DNA of 64,000 nucleotides from CAXBNB01 sp040151475 (GTDB taxonomy: Bacteria > Bacteroidota > Bacteroidia > Cytophagales > Cyclobacteriaceae). The stretch covers positions 62,001 to 126,000 of the forward strand of contig NZ_JBDKWG010000143.1 of NCBI RefSeq assembly GCF_040151475.1, read 5' to 3'. Positions 26,582 through 35,909 of the stretch are shown here, one piece after another. Position numbers and translations under genes: made by a program. The notes beneath the pieces are model-generated. The model was given only the letters and a program-made list of their open reading frames with translations. It was not told the origin of the DNA and made no database searches. The number at the start of each line of letters is the position of its first letter. Within the stretch, counting starts at the first letter, position 1.

Positions 26582-27454
26582 ATGAGTGTATTAGTAAATA
26601 AAGATTCTAAAATAATAGTACAGGGGTTTACAGGTTCTGAGGGAACATTTCATGCCTCTCAAATGATTGAATACGGTTCTAACGTAGTAGGAGGTGTAAC
26701 TCCGGGAAAAGGAGGACAAACTCACCTTGACCGACCAGTTTTCAATACTGTAAAAGAAGCTGTAGAAAAAGCAGGAGCAAATGTGACGATCATATTTGTA
26801 CCCCCGGCATTTGCTGCAGACGCTATCATGGAAGCCGCAGAAGCAGGCATCAAAGTAATCGTAACGATTACTGAGGGTATTCCTGTGAAAGACATGGTGA
26901 CCGCTAAAAATTACCTGAAGAATAAAGATGTTACTTTAATCGGGCCTAACTGCCCTGGTGTTATCACTCCGGGAGAAGCCAAAGTAGGCATCATGCCCGG
27001 TTTTGTTTTCAAAACAGGTAGGATAGGTATTGTATCTAAATCCGGTACATTGACTTACGAAGCTGCCGATCAGGTAGTGAAAGCAGGTCTGGGAGTATCT
27101 ACTGCCATAGGTATCGGTGGTGACCCGATCATAGGTACTTCTACCAGGCAAGCTGTGGAAATGCTAATGAACGATCCTGAAACTGATGGAATCGTGATGA
27201 TAGGTGAAATCGGTGGAAACTACGAAGCAGAAGCCGCCAGATGGATCAAAGCTCAGGGCAATCCTAAGCCGGTAGTAGGATTCATCGCAGGACAAACTGC
27301 ACCAAAAGGAAAAAGAATGGGACATGCTGGTGCCATCATAGGCGGTGCTGACGATACAGCAGAAGCCAAAATGAAGATCATGGGTGAGTGTGGCATACAC
27401 GTAGTAAAATCACCTGCTGATATAGGAGCTACTATGGCAAAAGCCATGGCATAA
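26582..27454 (+). CDS. sucD: Succinyl-CoA synthetase alpha subunit
   Basis: TCA-cycle enzyme subunit of 290 residues that binds CoA and carries the phosphohistidine. The N-terminal CoA-binding Rossmann part shows IVQGFTGSEGTFHASQMI and GGVTPGKGG; LIGPNCPGVITPGEAKVGI follows; the phosphorylated His lies in KRMGHAGAIIGG. Length and motifs are standard. The beta subunit gene sucC is not adjacent, which is common in this phylum. It has its own promoter and terminator. Confidence 0.97.
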   Translation: MSVLVNKDSKIIVQGFTGSEGTFHASQMIEYGSNVVGGVTPGKGGQTHLDRPVFNTVKEAVEKAGANVTIIFVPPAFAADAIMEAAEAGIKVIVTITEGIPVKDMVTAKNYLKNKDVTLIGPNCPGVITPGEAKVGIMPGFVFKTGRIGIVSKSGTLTYEAADQVVKAGLGVSTAIGIGGDPIIGTSTRQAVEMLMNDPETDGIVMIGEIGGNYEAEAARWIKAQGNPKPVVGFIAGQTAPKGKRMGHAGAIIGGADDTAEAKMKIMGECGIHVVKSPADIGATMAKAMA

Positions 27455-27480
27455 GCCAATACAAAACATATAAGTGCTCA

Positions 27481-27516
27481 AAAGCCGTCCCGAATATTCG
27501 AGGCGGCTTTTTTTAT
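27481..27516 (+). terminator. Intrinsic terminator of sucD
   Basis: AAAGCCG(T)CC and GGCGGCTTT pair with one bulged base around the loop CGAATATTCGA-type sequence, followed by seven T. It starts 27 bases after the sucD stop. Confidence 0.8.
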
Positions 27517-27753
27517 GTTTAATGACCCGTTCTAAAATAAGTTGACAACAAATCGATTTATAATGCAGAACAGCAGTTTTCGAGAATCCTTTCCTTTCAA
27601 CAACTGTACTAATCAGCTTATCTATAAATAATGTGGTGGACTGAAACAAAAACGTGAACATGAGCCTTAAGGCGAGGTATTTTCTCCCATTCTCTGAGTG
27701 AGACATTAAAAGCAATGTGTATATTTAGAGTTCAAATTGAAATTCAGGCAAAT
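27517..27753. other. Intergenic region upstream of the SDR gene
   Basis: About 240 bases between the sucD terminator and the SDR start. No gene, clear hairpin or recognisable operator is visible; a promoter for the SDR gene must lie here. Confidence 0.5.
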
Positions 27754-28512
27754 ATGAATACATTTTCTTTGAATAATAAAGTGGCAGTTGTCACCGGAGC
27801 AAGCAAAGGTATCGGACAGGCTATAGCAGAACTTTATGCTGAATACGGTGCTAAAGTGGTGGTGTCAAGTAGAAAACAGGATGCCATCGACCTGGTGGTT
27901 AAGAGTATAACGGACAAGGGACAGGATGCCATTGGAATAGCTGCCAACACCGGAAAAGCGGAAGACTTGAAAAACCTTATTGATCAGACGATTGCCCATT
28001 ATGGACAAATAGATATTTTAGTTAATAATGCAGCAACCAATCCTACTTTTGGCCCTATGCTCAATACGGATGCTGATGCTTTTGACCATATTATGAATGT
28101 CAATGTAAAGGGTCCTTTTGAATTGTCTAAAATGGCATTTCCTCACATGATGAAATCAGGCAATGGGTCCATTATAAATATCAGCAGCATCGGTGGGCTT
28201 TCTCCGGAACCGTTACTCGGGATTTATAGTGTAAGTAAATCGGCTTTAATTTCTCTAACCAAGGTAATGGCTAAGGAATTTGGCGTAGCAGGTATCCGGG
28301 CCAACGTAATCTGTCCCGGGCTTATCAAAACCAAGTTCAGTGAGGCACTGTGGAGCAATGAACCCATTGCTGATAAAATGATCAAGCGGCTTCCTATTTC
28401 AAGAATTGGCACGCCTGAAGACATTTCAGGGCTGGCACTCTTCCTTGCCTCTGAAGCTTCCGCTTATTCTACAGGAAGTGTATTCACCGCTGATGGAGGT
28501 TATACCATTTAG
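27754..28512 (+). CDS. SDR family NAD(P)-dependent oxidoreductase
   Basis: Short-chain dehydrogenase of 252 residues; the start at 27754 (MNTFSLNNKVAVVTGASKGI) is preferred over an in-frame ATG 39 bases upstream that would add a non-homologous tail. Cofactor motif TGASKGIG, structural NNA in ILVNNAATNP, catalytic Ser in NISSIGG and YSVSK for the Tyr-Lys pair. The C-terminus STGSVFTADGGYTI is typical of the FabG-like classical SDRs. Substrate is unknown and neighbours do not help. Confidence 0.92.
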   Translation: MNTFSLNNKVAVVTGASKGIGQAIAELYAEYGAKVVVSSRKQDAIDLVVKSITDKGQDAIGIAANTGKAEDLKNLIDQTIAHYGQIDILVNNAATNPTFGPMLNTDADAFDHIMNVNVKGPFELSKMAFPHMMKSGNGSIINISSIGGLSPEPLLGIYSVSKSALISLTKVMAKEFGVAGIRANVICPGLIKTKFSEALWSNEPIADKMIKRLPISRIGTPEDISGLALFLASEASAYSTGSVFTADGGYTI

Positions 28513-28596
28513 AATTAGGACACAAAATTAAACCTATTGGAAATAAACAATATTTGAGAACTTGTTCTGTTTAATAATTTGTATTTTTAGATCATT

Positions 28597-29088
28597 ATGA
28601 AATTTGTATTCTTTTCATCTCTTACGGTAGTCATTTTACTATCAATGACAACTCATGCCCAACCAGCACAAGAAGCTGAAATAAATGACATTCTTCTCCG
28701 TCACAACTACTGGAGAGCTGATGTAAGTGTAGGAAAAATAGAGTATTCTCAGGAATTGGCAGATGTGGCTTTCATATGGGCAAAAAAGCTCAAAGAGAAA
28801 AACTGTGCTTTCGAACACAGTGGCAATGGGTATGGTGAAAATCTTTTTAAAGGCACCAAAGGCTATTATTCAGTAGCTGATGCCATTGACTCTTGGGCCG
28901 GGGAGAAAAAAGATTACAACTACAATAAAAACAAATGTAAATCAGGAGCAGTTTGTGGTCATTACACTCAACTGGTGTGGAAAAATACCACCAAAGTAGG
29001 ATGTGCTCAAATCGAATGCAATGGCATGATAACCTGGGTTTGCAATTATGATCCACCTGGAAATTACATCGGCCAAAAACCCTACTAA
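28597..29088 (+). CDS. Secreted CAP-domain (SCP/PR-1) protein
   Basis: Exported protein of 163 residues with signal peptide ending THAQ, consisting of one CAP domain. Family signatures are HNYWRADVSVG at the start, HSGNGYGENLF, GHYTQLVWKNTTKVGCA and CNYDPPGNYIGQKPY. Cys pairs (CKSGAVCGH, GCAQIECNG, WVCNY) likely form disulfides. Close relatives of plant PR-1-type proteins occur in bacteria, with no settled function. Its stop overlaps the convergent HNH gene by the shared tetranucleotide CTAA. Confidence 0.9.
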   Translation: MKFVFFSSLTVVILLSMTTHAQPAQEAEINDILLRHNYWRADVSVGKIEYSQELADVAFIWAKKLKEKNCAFEHSGNGYGENLFKGTKGYYSVADAIDSWAGEKKDYNYNKNKCKSGAVCGHYTQLVWKNTTKVGCAQIECNGMITWVCNYDPPGNYIGQKPY

Positions 29089-29594
29089 GCCACAGCTATT
29101 TTTTTGAGAAAAGGCTGCCAGTCGTCTTTCACTACTCCTACTGAATTTTTCAAGAACATTATATAAGAGGGTTTGAATGGAGGCTTTTTCAATACAAGGC
29201 CTGCCTCTTTGGGCGTGCAATCACCTTTTTTAGAATTACATTTTTTGCATGCTGTCACCAAATTATTCCAACTTGATTTACCTCCTTTTGATCTCGGAAT
29301 CAGATGGTCTAAAGTCAAATCTTTGGTAGTACTGCAATACTGACATTGATAGGAATCCCTTTTAAAGATATTGTAGCGGGTAAGAACAACACCTTTGTAA
29401 GGAACATGAACATAACTTTTGATTTTAATCACCGATGGCATGGGATATGACCTGGAGATACTTCTTAGTACATTGTCTTTATCTGCAGCGAGCAATTCGG
29501 CTTTATCAAGGAAAACCAATAAAAATGCCCTGCTAACCGTACACAGTGTTAGTGGAGAATAATCCTGATTTAGTACTAATACTTTGTTATCCAT
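29085..29594 (-). CDS. HNH endonuclease family protein
   Basis: 169-residue protein starting MDNKVLVLNQDYSPLTLCTV at 29594. The HNH/zinc domain is C-terminal: CQYC and CKKC bind a structural zinc, with LTLDHLIPRSKGGKSSWNNL as the active-site segment. This is a widespread stand-alone Bacteroidota HNH family, generally chromosomal and not mobile. Its in vivo role is unknown. It converges on the CAP gene with a 4-base overlap of stop codons. Confidence 0.9.
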   Translation of the reverse strand: MDNKVLVLNQDYSPLTLCTVSRAFLLVFLDKAELLAADKDNVLRSISRSYPMPSVIKIKSYVHVPYKGVVLTRYNIFKRDSYQCQYCSTTKDLTLDHLIPRSKGGKSSWNNLVTACKKCNSKKGDCTPKEAGLVLKKPPFKPSYIMFLKNSVGVVKDDWQPFLKKIAVA

Positions 29595-29883
29595 AAGCCC
29601 GTATTTCACCTGTTAGTGTCCCTATACCCTCCTATTCCTTCATACTATTCTTTGCTATTTAAATTTAAGCCATGAAAATAGATAATTATATGCAAAAAAG
29701 GTATAGAGGTATTATTAAAAGTGTCATTTATTTATTCCTGACTCACAAATAACAACACAGAACACTTCCAAAGTGTTAATCCATGAAGTATGATCACCTG
29801 ATCAAAATAAAAATATTTTAATTCAAAAAATCCACATAAGATGTAACTTGCAGTAAATTTTATTAAAGGAAAAGATTCGGCAA
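29595..29883. other. Intergenic region between HNH gene and mrp
   Basis: About 290 AT-rich bases between divergent genes. It contains small dyads only: AACACTT/AAGTGTT at 29761-29777 and TGATCA/TGATCA at 29791-29804. Neither has a recognised role. The promoters of both divergent genes must be here. Confidence 0.5.
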
Positions 29884-30978
29884 TTGGATATTACAAAAGA
29901 AGACATATTAAAAGCACTGAGCACGGTAGAGGATCCTGATTTGAAAAAAGATTTGGTTACTCTAAACATGATTGAGGACTTAATAGTAGAAGGAGGCAAA
30001 ATAAGTTTTTCTGTAGTATTGACCACTCCTGCTTGTCCTCTGAAAGAGATGATAAAAAAGGACTGTCTGAGTGCCATTGATAAGGTGACAAATGGAGAAA
30101 TAGAAGTGATTATCAACATGACTTCTAATGTAACCACCACACGGGGAAGCTCTTTGTTGCTTCCTAATGTGAAAAACATCATTGCTGTGGCTTCAGGAAA
30201 AGGAGGAGTTGGCAAATCAACAGTAACAGCTAACCTGGCCGTAGCTCTTGCCAAAACCGGAGCAAGTGTAGGAGTCATAGATGCCGACATTTCGGGTCCT
30301 TCAATCCCTACGATGTTCAATTGTGAATATGAAAAACCATCAGTTGTTCAAAAGGAAGGAAAAAATCTGATTGTGCCCATACAACAGTACGGTGTTAAAC
30401 TTGTCTCCATTGGTTTCTTAACTCCCCAAGATGGAGCTGTAGTGTGGAGAGGACCAATGGCAAGTTCTGCATTGAAGCAGTTTATTGGTGATACAGAATG
30501 GGGAGATCTGGACTATCTGCTGATAGACCTTCCTCCTGGAACCAGTGACATTCACCTGACACTGGTGCAGTCTGTACCTGTAACAGGAGCCGTATTGGTT
30601 ACAACTCCCCAAAAGGTAGCTTTAGCTGATGCAAGAAAGGGGCTTTCAATGTTTAAACAACCTCAAATAAATGTACCCGTTTTAGGTACTGTGGAAAACA
30701 TGGCCTATTTTACTCCGGAAGAATTGCCGGACAATAAATATTACATATTTGGTCAGGGAGGAGGACGAAAATTGGCAGAACAGTTTGATGTTCCTTTTTT
30801 AGGAGAAATACCGTTGGTACAATCTATCAGAGAAAGTGGTGACAATGGCTATCCTGCTGTGATGAAAGAAGGGCCTGTTGGAGAAGCTTTTACGGCTCTT
30901 GCTCAGTCTGTAGCCAGACAAGTTGCCATTAGAAATGCTTCCAAGGACAAAACAAAAGTCGTTCAGATGAATCAATAA
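29884..30978 (+). CDS. mrp: Mrp/ApbC-type Fe-S cluster carrier ATPase
   Basis: P-loop ATPase of 364 residues that carries Fe-S clusters to apoproteins. An N-terminal DUF59/MIP18 domain (about 1-85, with TTPACPLKEM) precedes the deviant Walker A ASGKGGVGKSTVTANLA and the switch region VIDADISGPSIPTMF. The CxxC seen in many homologues after VENM is replaced by FTPEELPDNKYYIFG, as I recall for other Bacteroidota. The start codon appears to be TTG. It is followed 28 bases later by a NifU-like gene, a functional match. Confidence 0.93.
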   Translation: MDITKEDILKALSTVEDPDLKKDLVTLNMIEDLIVEGGKISFSVVLTTPACPLKEMIKKDCLSAIDKVTNGEIEVIINMTSNVTTTRGSSLLLPNVKNIIAVASGKGGVGKSTVTANLAVALAKTGASVGVIDADISGPSIPTMFNCEYEKPSVVQKEGKNLIVPIQQYGVKLVSIGFLTPQDGAVVWRGPMASSALKQFIGDTEWGDLDYLLIDLPPGTSDIHLTLVQSVPVTGAVLVTTPQKVALADARKGLSMFKQPQINVPVLGTVENMAYFTPEELPDNKYYIFGQGGGRKLAEQFDVPFLGEIPLVQSIRESGDNGYPAVMKEGPVGEAFTALAQSVARQVAIRNASKDKTKVVQMNQ

Positions 30979-31006
30979 GGCCAGGTAAGGTCTTTAAATA
31001 TATAAA

Positions 31007-31261
31007 ATGGAAACAGATATAAAACAGGATTTACTATCCAGGGTAGAACAAGCTCTCGAAAACATCAGACCCTATCTGCTCACAGATGGAGGAGATGTGA
31101 AACTCATCGAAATCGATGATGATCATATCGTGCAAGTGGAATTGCTTGGAGCATGTGGCTCTTGTCCTATGTCTCCTATGACCATGAAAGCTGGCATAGA
31201 AGAAGCTGTTAAGAGAGTTGCCCCGGAGATTAAAGGGATAAATGCAATAAATGTTGAATAA
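31007..31261 (+). CDS. NifU-like Fe-S scaffold (C-terminal domain type)
   Basis: 84-residue protein equal to the NifU C-terminal domain that assembles or carries Fe-S clusters. Signature: RPYLLTDGGDVKLIEI and the cluster-binding LLGACGSCPMSPMTMKAGIE with its CxxC. It follows mrp in a probable two-gene Fe-S operon. Confidence 0.93.
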   Translation: METDIKQDLLSRVEQALENIRPYLLTDGGDVKLIEIDDDHIVQVELLGACGSCPMSPMTMKAGIEEAVKRVAPEIKGINAINVE

Positions 31262-31365
31262 ATACATTTAAACTACGCTATAACCTAGGGGTATAATGAT
31301 TTCAAGATTATCTTCGTTAGTGAAAGATATTTTTGAAATTGTTTAATTCCTATTAGGCCTCATCA

Positions 31366-34300
31366 TTGCGTTACGTATTAATTTTCATATCATATTTTTT
31401 GTCACAATTGTCCTGCTATAGCCAGGAAAAATGTGGAACTGACCAATACCAACAGATTTTACATCAGCGATTAAGCTTGCCGGAAAATGAAGATCGGTTT
31501 GAAGGTTGGATATATAAAAGAATCTCTGAAAAAAGAATCTCCAACTTTTTCATCAATGAAAACGATGAAACGATATATACCATTCCGGTAGTAGTGCACA
31601 TCATTCATCAGGGGGAAGCATTAGGCACCCGCAGCAACATTCCTGACGAACAAATTACATCTCAAATTGAAACTTTAAATGAGGATTTCAGGAGGTTGAA
31701 TGCAGATGCATCCAGTACTCCTACAGAGTTTCTACCAGTAGCGGCCGATATTAAAATTGAGTTTGTATTGGCCAAAAGAGACCCTGAAGGATTGCCAACC
31801 AATGGAATTGTCAGGAAAAAAAGTCAACTGGCCTCATACTCCTTCAATACAGACAGAGAGTTAAAAGCCCAGAGTTACTGGCCAGCAGAGGATTATTTAA
31901 ACTTGTGGATCACTACTATTTCAGGAAACCTTCTGGGATATGCGCAATTCCCAACATCTAACCTGGAAGGTATGGATGTAGATCAAAGCATCAGCAGATT
32001 GACCGATGGTATTGTTATCGATTATCAGTACATGGGCACAGGCTACAATGCAGTAGCTTTTTCTAAGGGAAGAACCGCTACTCATGAAATAGGCCATTTT
32101 CTGGGATTAAGACATATTTGGGGAGAAGGAGGCTGTAGCAGCGACGACTTCTGTGACGACACTCCAATCAAATCCGGAAGTACGGAAGGATGTCCTTCAG
32201 CAGGAAGTGTTGAATCTTGCGGTTCGGTTGATATGTTTCAAAACTTTCTTGATTTTTCAGATGATCTATGCATGAACCTGTTCACCACGTGCCAAAGTCA
32301 GCGAATGAGAACCATTCTCGAAAATAGCCCAAGAAGAAAAAGCTTAATTACATCTAAAGCATTGCAAGATCCCATAGTTGTAGCAAATGATTTGGGTATC
32401 AGACAAATTCTATCTCCGTTATCAGGCGATTGCAGTACTGCCATTACACCTCAGATCGAAGTGCGCAACTATGGATTGAATACAATAGAAAGTTTTGAAA
32501 TAGACTTGTATATAGACAATGTTTTCATTGAAAAAATCTCCAAAAACACTATAATCTCAGAATTGGGCTCTTCACTGGTTTCTTTTGATGAAATTACAAT
32601 TGCTCAGTCAGGTGTCTGTTCCTATCGTTTTGAAATAACAGAAACAAATGGCGTGGATGATGGCAATGAAGAAAATAATACATTGCTAGTCAATGTAAGT
32701 TTTTCAGAAGAAGAACAAATTCCGTTCTTTGAAGATTTTGAAAGTTCGATTAGTAAATGGAACTTTCAAAGTACCTCCGGTGGATCATCATGGTCTCAAC
32801 AACAAGCTCCATATCAGGTGATCAACAATACGGGAATGGTACTCTCTTATTTCCAAAGTCCTGCTGAGAAATATGGAGAAACTGATTTTTTGATCAGTCC
32901 TGTATTTGACCTTTCTTCCTTACCTTCAGCCGACATAAGCCTAAAATATGCTTATGCAGCTTATCCCGGAAATATTACCGATGTATTTACCATTGCTGTT
33001 TCCACTGATTGTGGCAATACATTTCCAGAGGAAAATTATGTATTCCAAAAATTCAGCCCGCCTCTAAGTACCACAGGTTTAAGTACTGATGCGTTTGTTC
33101 CGGAAGGAACCGGTGACTGGGAGGAACTTGACATCAACATCACTGAATTTGTAGGGAACGAAAATGTTGTTATTGCATTCATTGGTCACAACGGAGGAGG
33201 TAACAACCTGTACATTGATGATTTTTCCATTACCTCAGAAAATAAACTTGACTATGATCTGTCTCTGAGAAGTGTGTACAACACTCCTGCTGTAACGTGT
33301 GGTGAAGATATTTTCCCTTCAATAGAAGTGAAAAATTCAGGGATAAACACCATCACTGATTTTACCCTGAATTATGAGCTGGACGGGCTGAATCATACAC
33401 TGTTTATTAATGATCTAGATCTGTTGCCTGGAAAAACTTATACCGCAAAACCAGGCATTCAAAATATTGATAATGGAAAACATGAGATTCTATTCAGTGT
33501 ATCAAACCCGAATGGTGTAGCAGATCAAAACACCGCAAACGACAGCCGAAATGTCTTTTTTGAAGTAAATACAGAAAGTGCCACCAATCCAATCAGGGAA
33601 TCATTTGAAGATGAAAACTTCCTGAAGTCCTGGAGTTTTGTCAGACCAGATCAGGCTCACAATTGGACTGTTACAGATGTTCCATCTGATAATTCTTTCA
33701 ATAAGGCTGTGAAAGTTGACGGATACAACATTGAAGAAATTGGCATAGAAAACTGGCTTGTAAGTCCTTCGATCGATTTCAGTGAAAGCAACGAAGCATC
33801 ATTGGCATTCAAAGTTTCCTACGCCAATGTGCAAGGAAGAAATGACAGGTTGAAAGTACTGATTTCTTTGAATTGTGGCAGAAGTTATGACCATGTCGTC
33901 TATGATAAGAAAGGAGCTGATTTGGCTGTCGTTCAACAATCGGAAGAATGGATTCCTGACGGAGCAAATGATTGGAAAACCGAAACCATCGACCTGTCAG
34001 AATACGCTGGTTGGAATCAGGTAAGAGTAGCTTTTGTTATTGACAATCAAAACGGAAATAACCTATATCTTGATGATATTGAGTTCTTTACTACATCTGA
34101 GCCAAACCTTTTGGATATTGAAGACGAGAAGGTGAGAATCTACCCCTCTCCTGCCAAATCGACTATTAACTTAAAATTTGACCTGAAAACCAAATCAGAT
34201 CTTGAAGTTCAAATTCTGGATCTTATGGGCAAAGTGGTAAATGAAATGGAATATCCCAACACCCTAAATCAAACTTATCAAATAAACAACCTCAATGTGG

Positions 34301-34374
34301 ATAATGGTATTTACCTTATTCATGTAAGCGGTTCTGGAATAGATTTTTCCCGCAGGGTTCTGATTTGGAACTAA
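31366..34374 (+). CDS. Secreted M43-type zinc metalloprotease with T9SS sorting domain
   Basis: 1002-residue exported protein, apparently starting with TTG at 31366 because the signal peptide (MRYVLIFISYFLSQLSCYSQ) requires it. The M43 catalytic domain has HEIGHFLGLRH (His240, Glu241, His244, His250) and DDFCDDTPI. Downstream are CARDB-like (about 340-440 and 635-730) and jelly-roll/MAM-like segments (about 455-620, 740-910) each ending in NNLYIDDFSI or NNLYLDDIEF. The C-terminal 75 residues (VRIYPSPAKS... ending RRVLIWN) are a type A sorting domain for type IX secretion. Confidence 0.92.
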   Translation: MRYVLIFISYFLSQLSCYSQEKCGTDQYQQILHQRLSLPENEDRFEGWIYKRISEKRISNFFINENDETIYTIPVVVHIIHQGEALGTRSNIPDEQITSQIETLNEDFRRLNADASSTPTEFLPVAADIKIEFVLAKRDPEGLPTNGIVRKKSQLASYSFNTDRELKAQSYWPAEDYLNLWITTISGNLLGYAQFPTSNLEGMDVDQSISRLTDGIVIDYQYMGTGYNAVAFSKGRTATHEIGHFLGLRHIWGEGGCSSDDFCDDTPIKSGSTEGCPSAGSVESCGSVDMFQNFLDFSDDLCMNLFTTCQSQRMRTILENSPRRKSLITSKALQDPIVVANDLGIRQILSPLSGDCSTAITPQIEVRNYGLNTIESFEIDLYIDNVFIEKISKNTIISELGSSLVSFDEITIAQSGVCSYRFEITETNGVDDGNEENNTLLVNVSFSEEEQIPFFEDFESSISKWNFQSTSGGSSWSQQQAPYQVINNTGMVLSYFQSPAEKYGETDFLISPVFDLSSLPSADISLKYAYAAYPGNITDVFTIAVSTDCGNTFPEENYVFQKFSPPLSTTGLSTDAFVPEGTGDWEELDINITEFVGNENVVIAFIGHNGGGNNLYIDDFSITSENKLDYDLSLRSVYNTPAVTCGEDIFPSIEVKNSGINTITDFTLNYELDGLNHTLFINDLDLLPGKTYTAKPGIQNIDNGKHEILFSVSNPNGVADQNTANDSRNVFFEVNTESATNPIRESFEDENFLKSWSFVRPDQAHNWTVTDVPSDNSFNKAVKVDGYNIEEIGIENWLVSPSIDFSESNEASLAFKVSYANVQGRNDRLKVLISLNCGRSYDHVVYDKKGADLAVVQQSEEWIPDGANDWKTETIDLSEYAGWNQVRVAFVIDNQNGNNLYLDDIEFFTTSEPNLLDIEDEKVRIYPSPAKSTINLKFDLKTKSDLEVQILDLMGKVVNEMEYPNTLNQTYQINNLNVDNGIYLIHVSGSGIDFSRRVLIWN

Positions 34375-35114
34375 TTTGGGCCTCTATTGCCGACAAAAAA
34401 ATACCTCAGGTATAAGTTAACAGCAGGAACAGTATTGTCAAAAGTACGGCCATAGCCTGGAATGGTAAATACATCATAAGGCTCTTGCTCATCATATTTA
34501 CTCATCACTCTTAGTCTAAAATAGAAGCCTAAACTGAGCTTAGTATTAATTTTTTTCTCCGATCCCAATACCAGTTCATACCATGATGCAGTAAGAGATT
34601 TTCTGGAAAAAGACTCTTCATAAGGTTCAAACAAACCTGATGAACTCGTTACATTGATCGTTCCCTGATCTTCAAAGTCAGACATTGCGTATCGAACTGA
34701 AAGTGATAAACTGTTTTTAGGATCTATTACTTTCCTAACACCAGTTCCGAATCTAAAATATATGCCCCTTACCTGATAGTCGGCATTTACATACGAATCG
34801 TTTGGATTCAACGTGCTGTATCCACCTTCAGCCACTATCAACAGGTTCTTTTTGATTCCTAGTTGAACACCAATTTCATTTTTCTTCTCTACTCCACTGA
34901 GGTATCCAAGAATTTTTCCATAATCCACTACGGCACTTACATCTCTGATCAATGGATAGAAAGTTTTTATTTTCACCAAATCTTCAATTGACTTTTGATT
35001 GCTTTCAACAATCAAAGAATCAACTTCGACATCCTGAGCTTTTAATTGAAAGCCCATCAAAGTGCAAGTAACTAGTACACTAAAAATAAAGCTTAACCGA
35101 TGTTTCATTTTCAC
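34371..35114 (-). CDS. Outer-membrane beta-barrel protein (DUF6048-like)
   Basis: 247-residue exported protein with signal peptide ending QLKAQ. Alternating hydrophobic strands (GVQLGIKKNLLIVAEGGYST, VRGIYFRFGTGVRK, KLSLGFYFRLRVM) and the aromatic C-terminal region LYLRYFF indicate a small barrel. It resembles the DUF6048 family, assignment uncertain. Its start overlaps the upstream lipoprotein gene by 35 bases, so the two are probably coupled. Its stop shares CTAA with the convergent protease gene. Confidence 0.7.
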   Translation of the reverse strand: MKMKHRLSFIFSVLVTCTLMGFQLKAQDVEVDSLIVESNQKSIEDLVKIKTFYPLIRDVSAVVDYGKILGYLSGVEKKNEIGVQLGIKKNLLIVAEGGYSTLNPNDSYVNADYQVRGIYFRFGTGVRKVIDPKNSLSLSVRYAMSDFEDQGTINVTSSSGLFEPYEESFSRKSLTASWYELVLGSEKKINTKLSLGFYFRLRVMSKYDEQEPYDVFTIPGYGRTFDNTVPAVNLYLRYFFVGNRGPN

Positions 35115-35787
35115 AGTTTAGTGATTGACAGCTTGTGGAATCAAAGCCATTATGACTTATAATATTAACATCTGATACTACAATTTTAATCCTTCTTTTT
35201 TCATCTACCACTTGCTCTTTCACATATTCCACTTCCAGATTATAAGAGATTCCATCTATTTCAATTGAAAACTTAGAAACATTAGAATTCATGGACAAAG
35301 GCAAATTATACGTAGTAGCACTATCGGAATACGTTTGAACAGAATTATTCTCAACATTGGTGATGGATGTTACCTGAACATCACCCGATTCAATAGTGTT
35401 GATGACATCTGTCAATTCGCTTTTCAAGTCAGCTAAAAGGGTTGAATTTTCTTTCATCAATTCCAATGATGAGGTAAACTCTGATTCCATCTCAATCAAG
35501 GCATCTCTGATTTCAATATAGTCTGTTCTTCCGATATCAATAGAATCGTTGAGCTCGTCAATACTATCCTCCAACACATTCAACCCACTATTCAGGTAGG
35601 TGATAACTTCAGTAACATTGGCGATGTAACTATTTGTAATATCCAGACTATCATTGGCCTTTTTCAGACTGTCAGCATTTATGAAGCGGATTTTAAGGCT
35701 TGGGTCATTAAAAAACACTTCAGCATCTTCGGCGCAAGACCACACCAAAAAGAAAAGGAAAAAAACCGGAAACAGGTGCTTGTTCAT
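35080..35787 (-). CDS. Coiled-coil lipoprotein of unknown function
   Basis: 235 residues from the ATG at 35787 (MNKHLFPVFFLFFLVWSCAE), a clear lipoprotein signal with Cys18. Residues about 40-150 are a long, acidic, Ser/Asp-rich coiled coil (SLDITNSYIANVTEVITYLN, LEDSIDELNDSIDIGRTDY). The last 80 residues look globular and include CQSLNC near the end. I do not recognise the family. The 35-base overlap with the following barrel gene suggests the two products act together in the outer membrane, perhaps with this one as a periplasmic spacer. Confidence 0.75.
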   Translation of the reverse strand: MNKHLFPVFFLFFLVWSCAEDAEVFFNDPSLKIRFINADSLKKANDSLDITNSYIANVTEVITYLNSGLNVLEDSIDELNDSIDIGRTDYIEIRDALIEMESEFTSSLELMKENSTLLADLKSELTDVINTIESGDVQVTSITNVENNSVQTYSDSATTYNLPLSMNSNVSKFSIEIDGISYNLEVEYVKEQVVDEKRRIKIVVSDVNIISHNGFDSTSCQSLNCENETSVKLYF

Positions 35788-35909
35788 GCTATTGCAGCGA
35801 AAGCTTAAAGTCAATGTATAAATACAACAACAAACTTAAGCTATATCCCAGAATAGCTTAAGTTTAAAGTCAATATTTCATCAAAATGTCTTTTATTTAT
35901 AAGAAAAAA

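Noticed and set aside
27715..27753. Upstream ATG for the SDR gene adding 13 residues
   Set aside because: The added residues do not belong to the SDR fold, which starts with NNKVAVVTGASKGIG directly after the chosen ATG.
29761..29804. Small dyads AACACTT/AAGTGTT and TGATCA/TGATCA upstream of mrp
   Set aside because: Short, AT-rich, not at promoter-like spacing and with no second copy; not distinguishable from chance.
30600..30760. Loss of the CxxC motif in Mrp as a defect
   Set aside because: Replacement by FTPEELPDNKYYIFG appears to be the normal Bacteroidota form, so it is not a broken gene.
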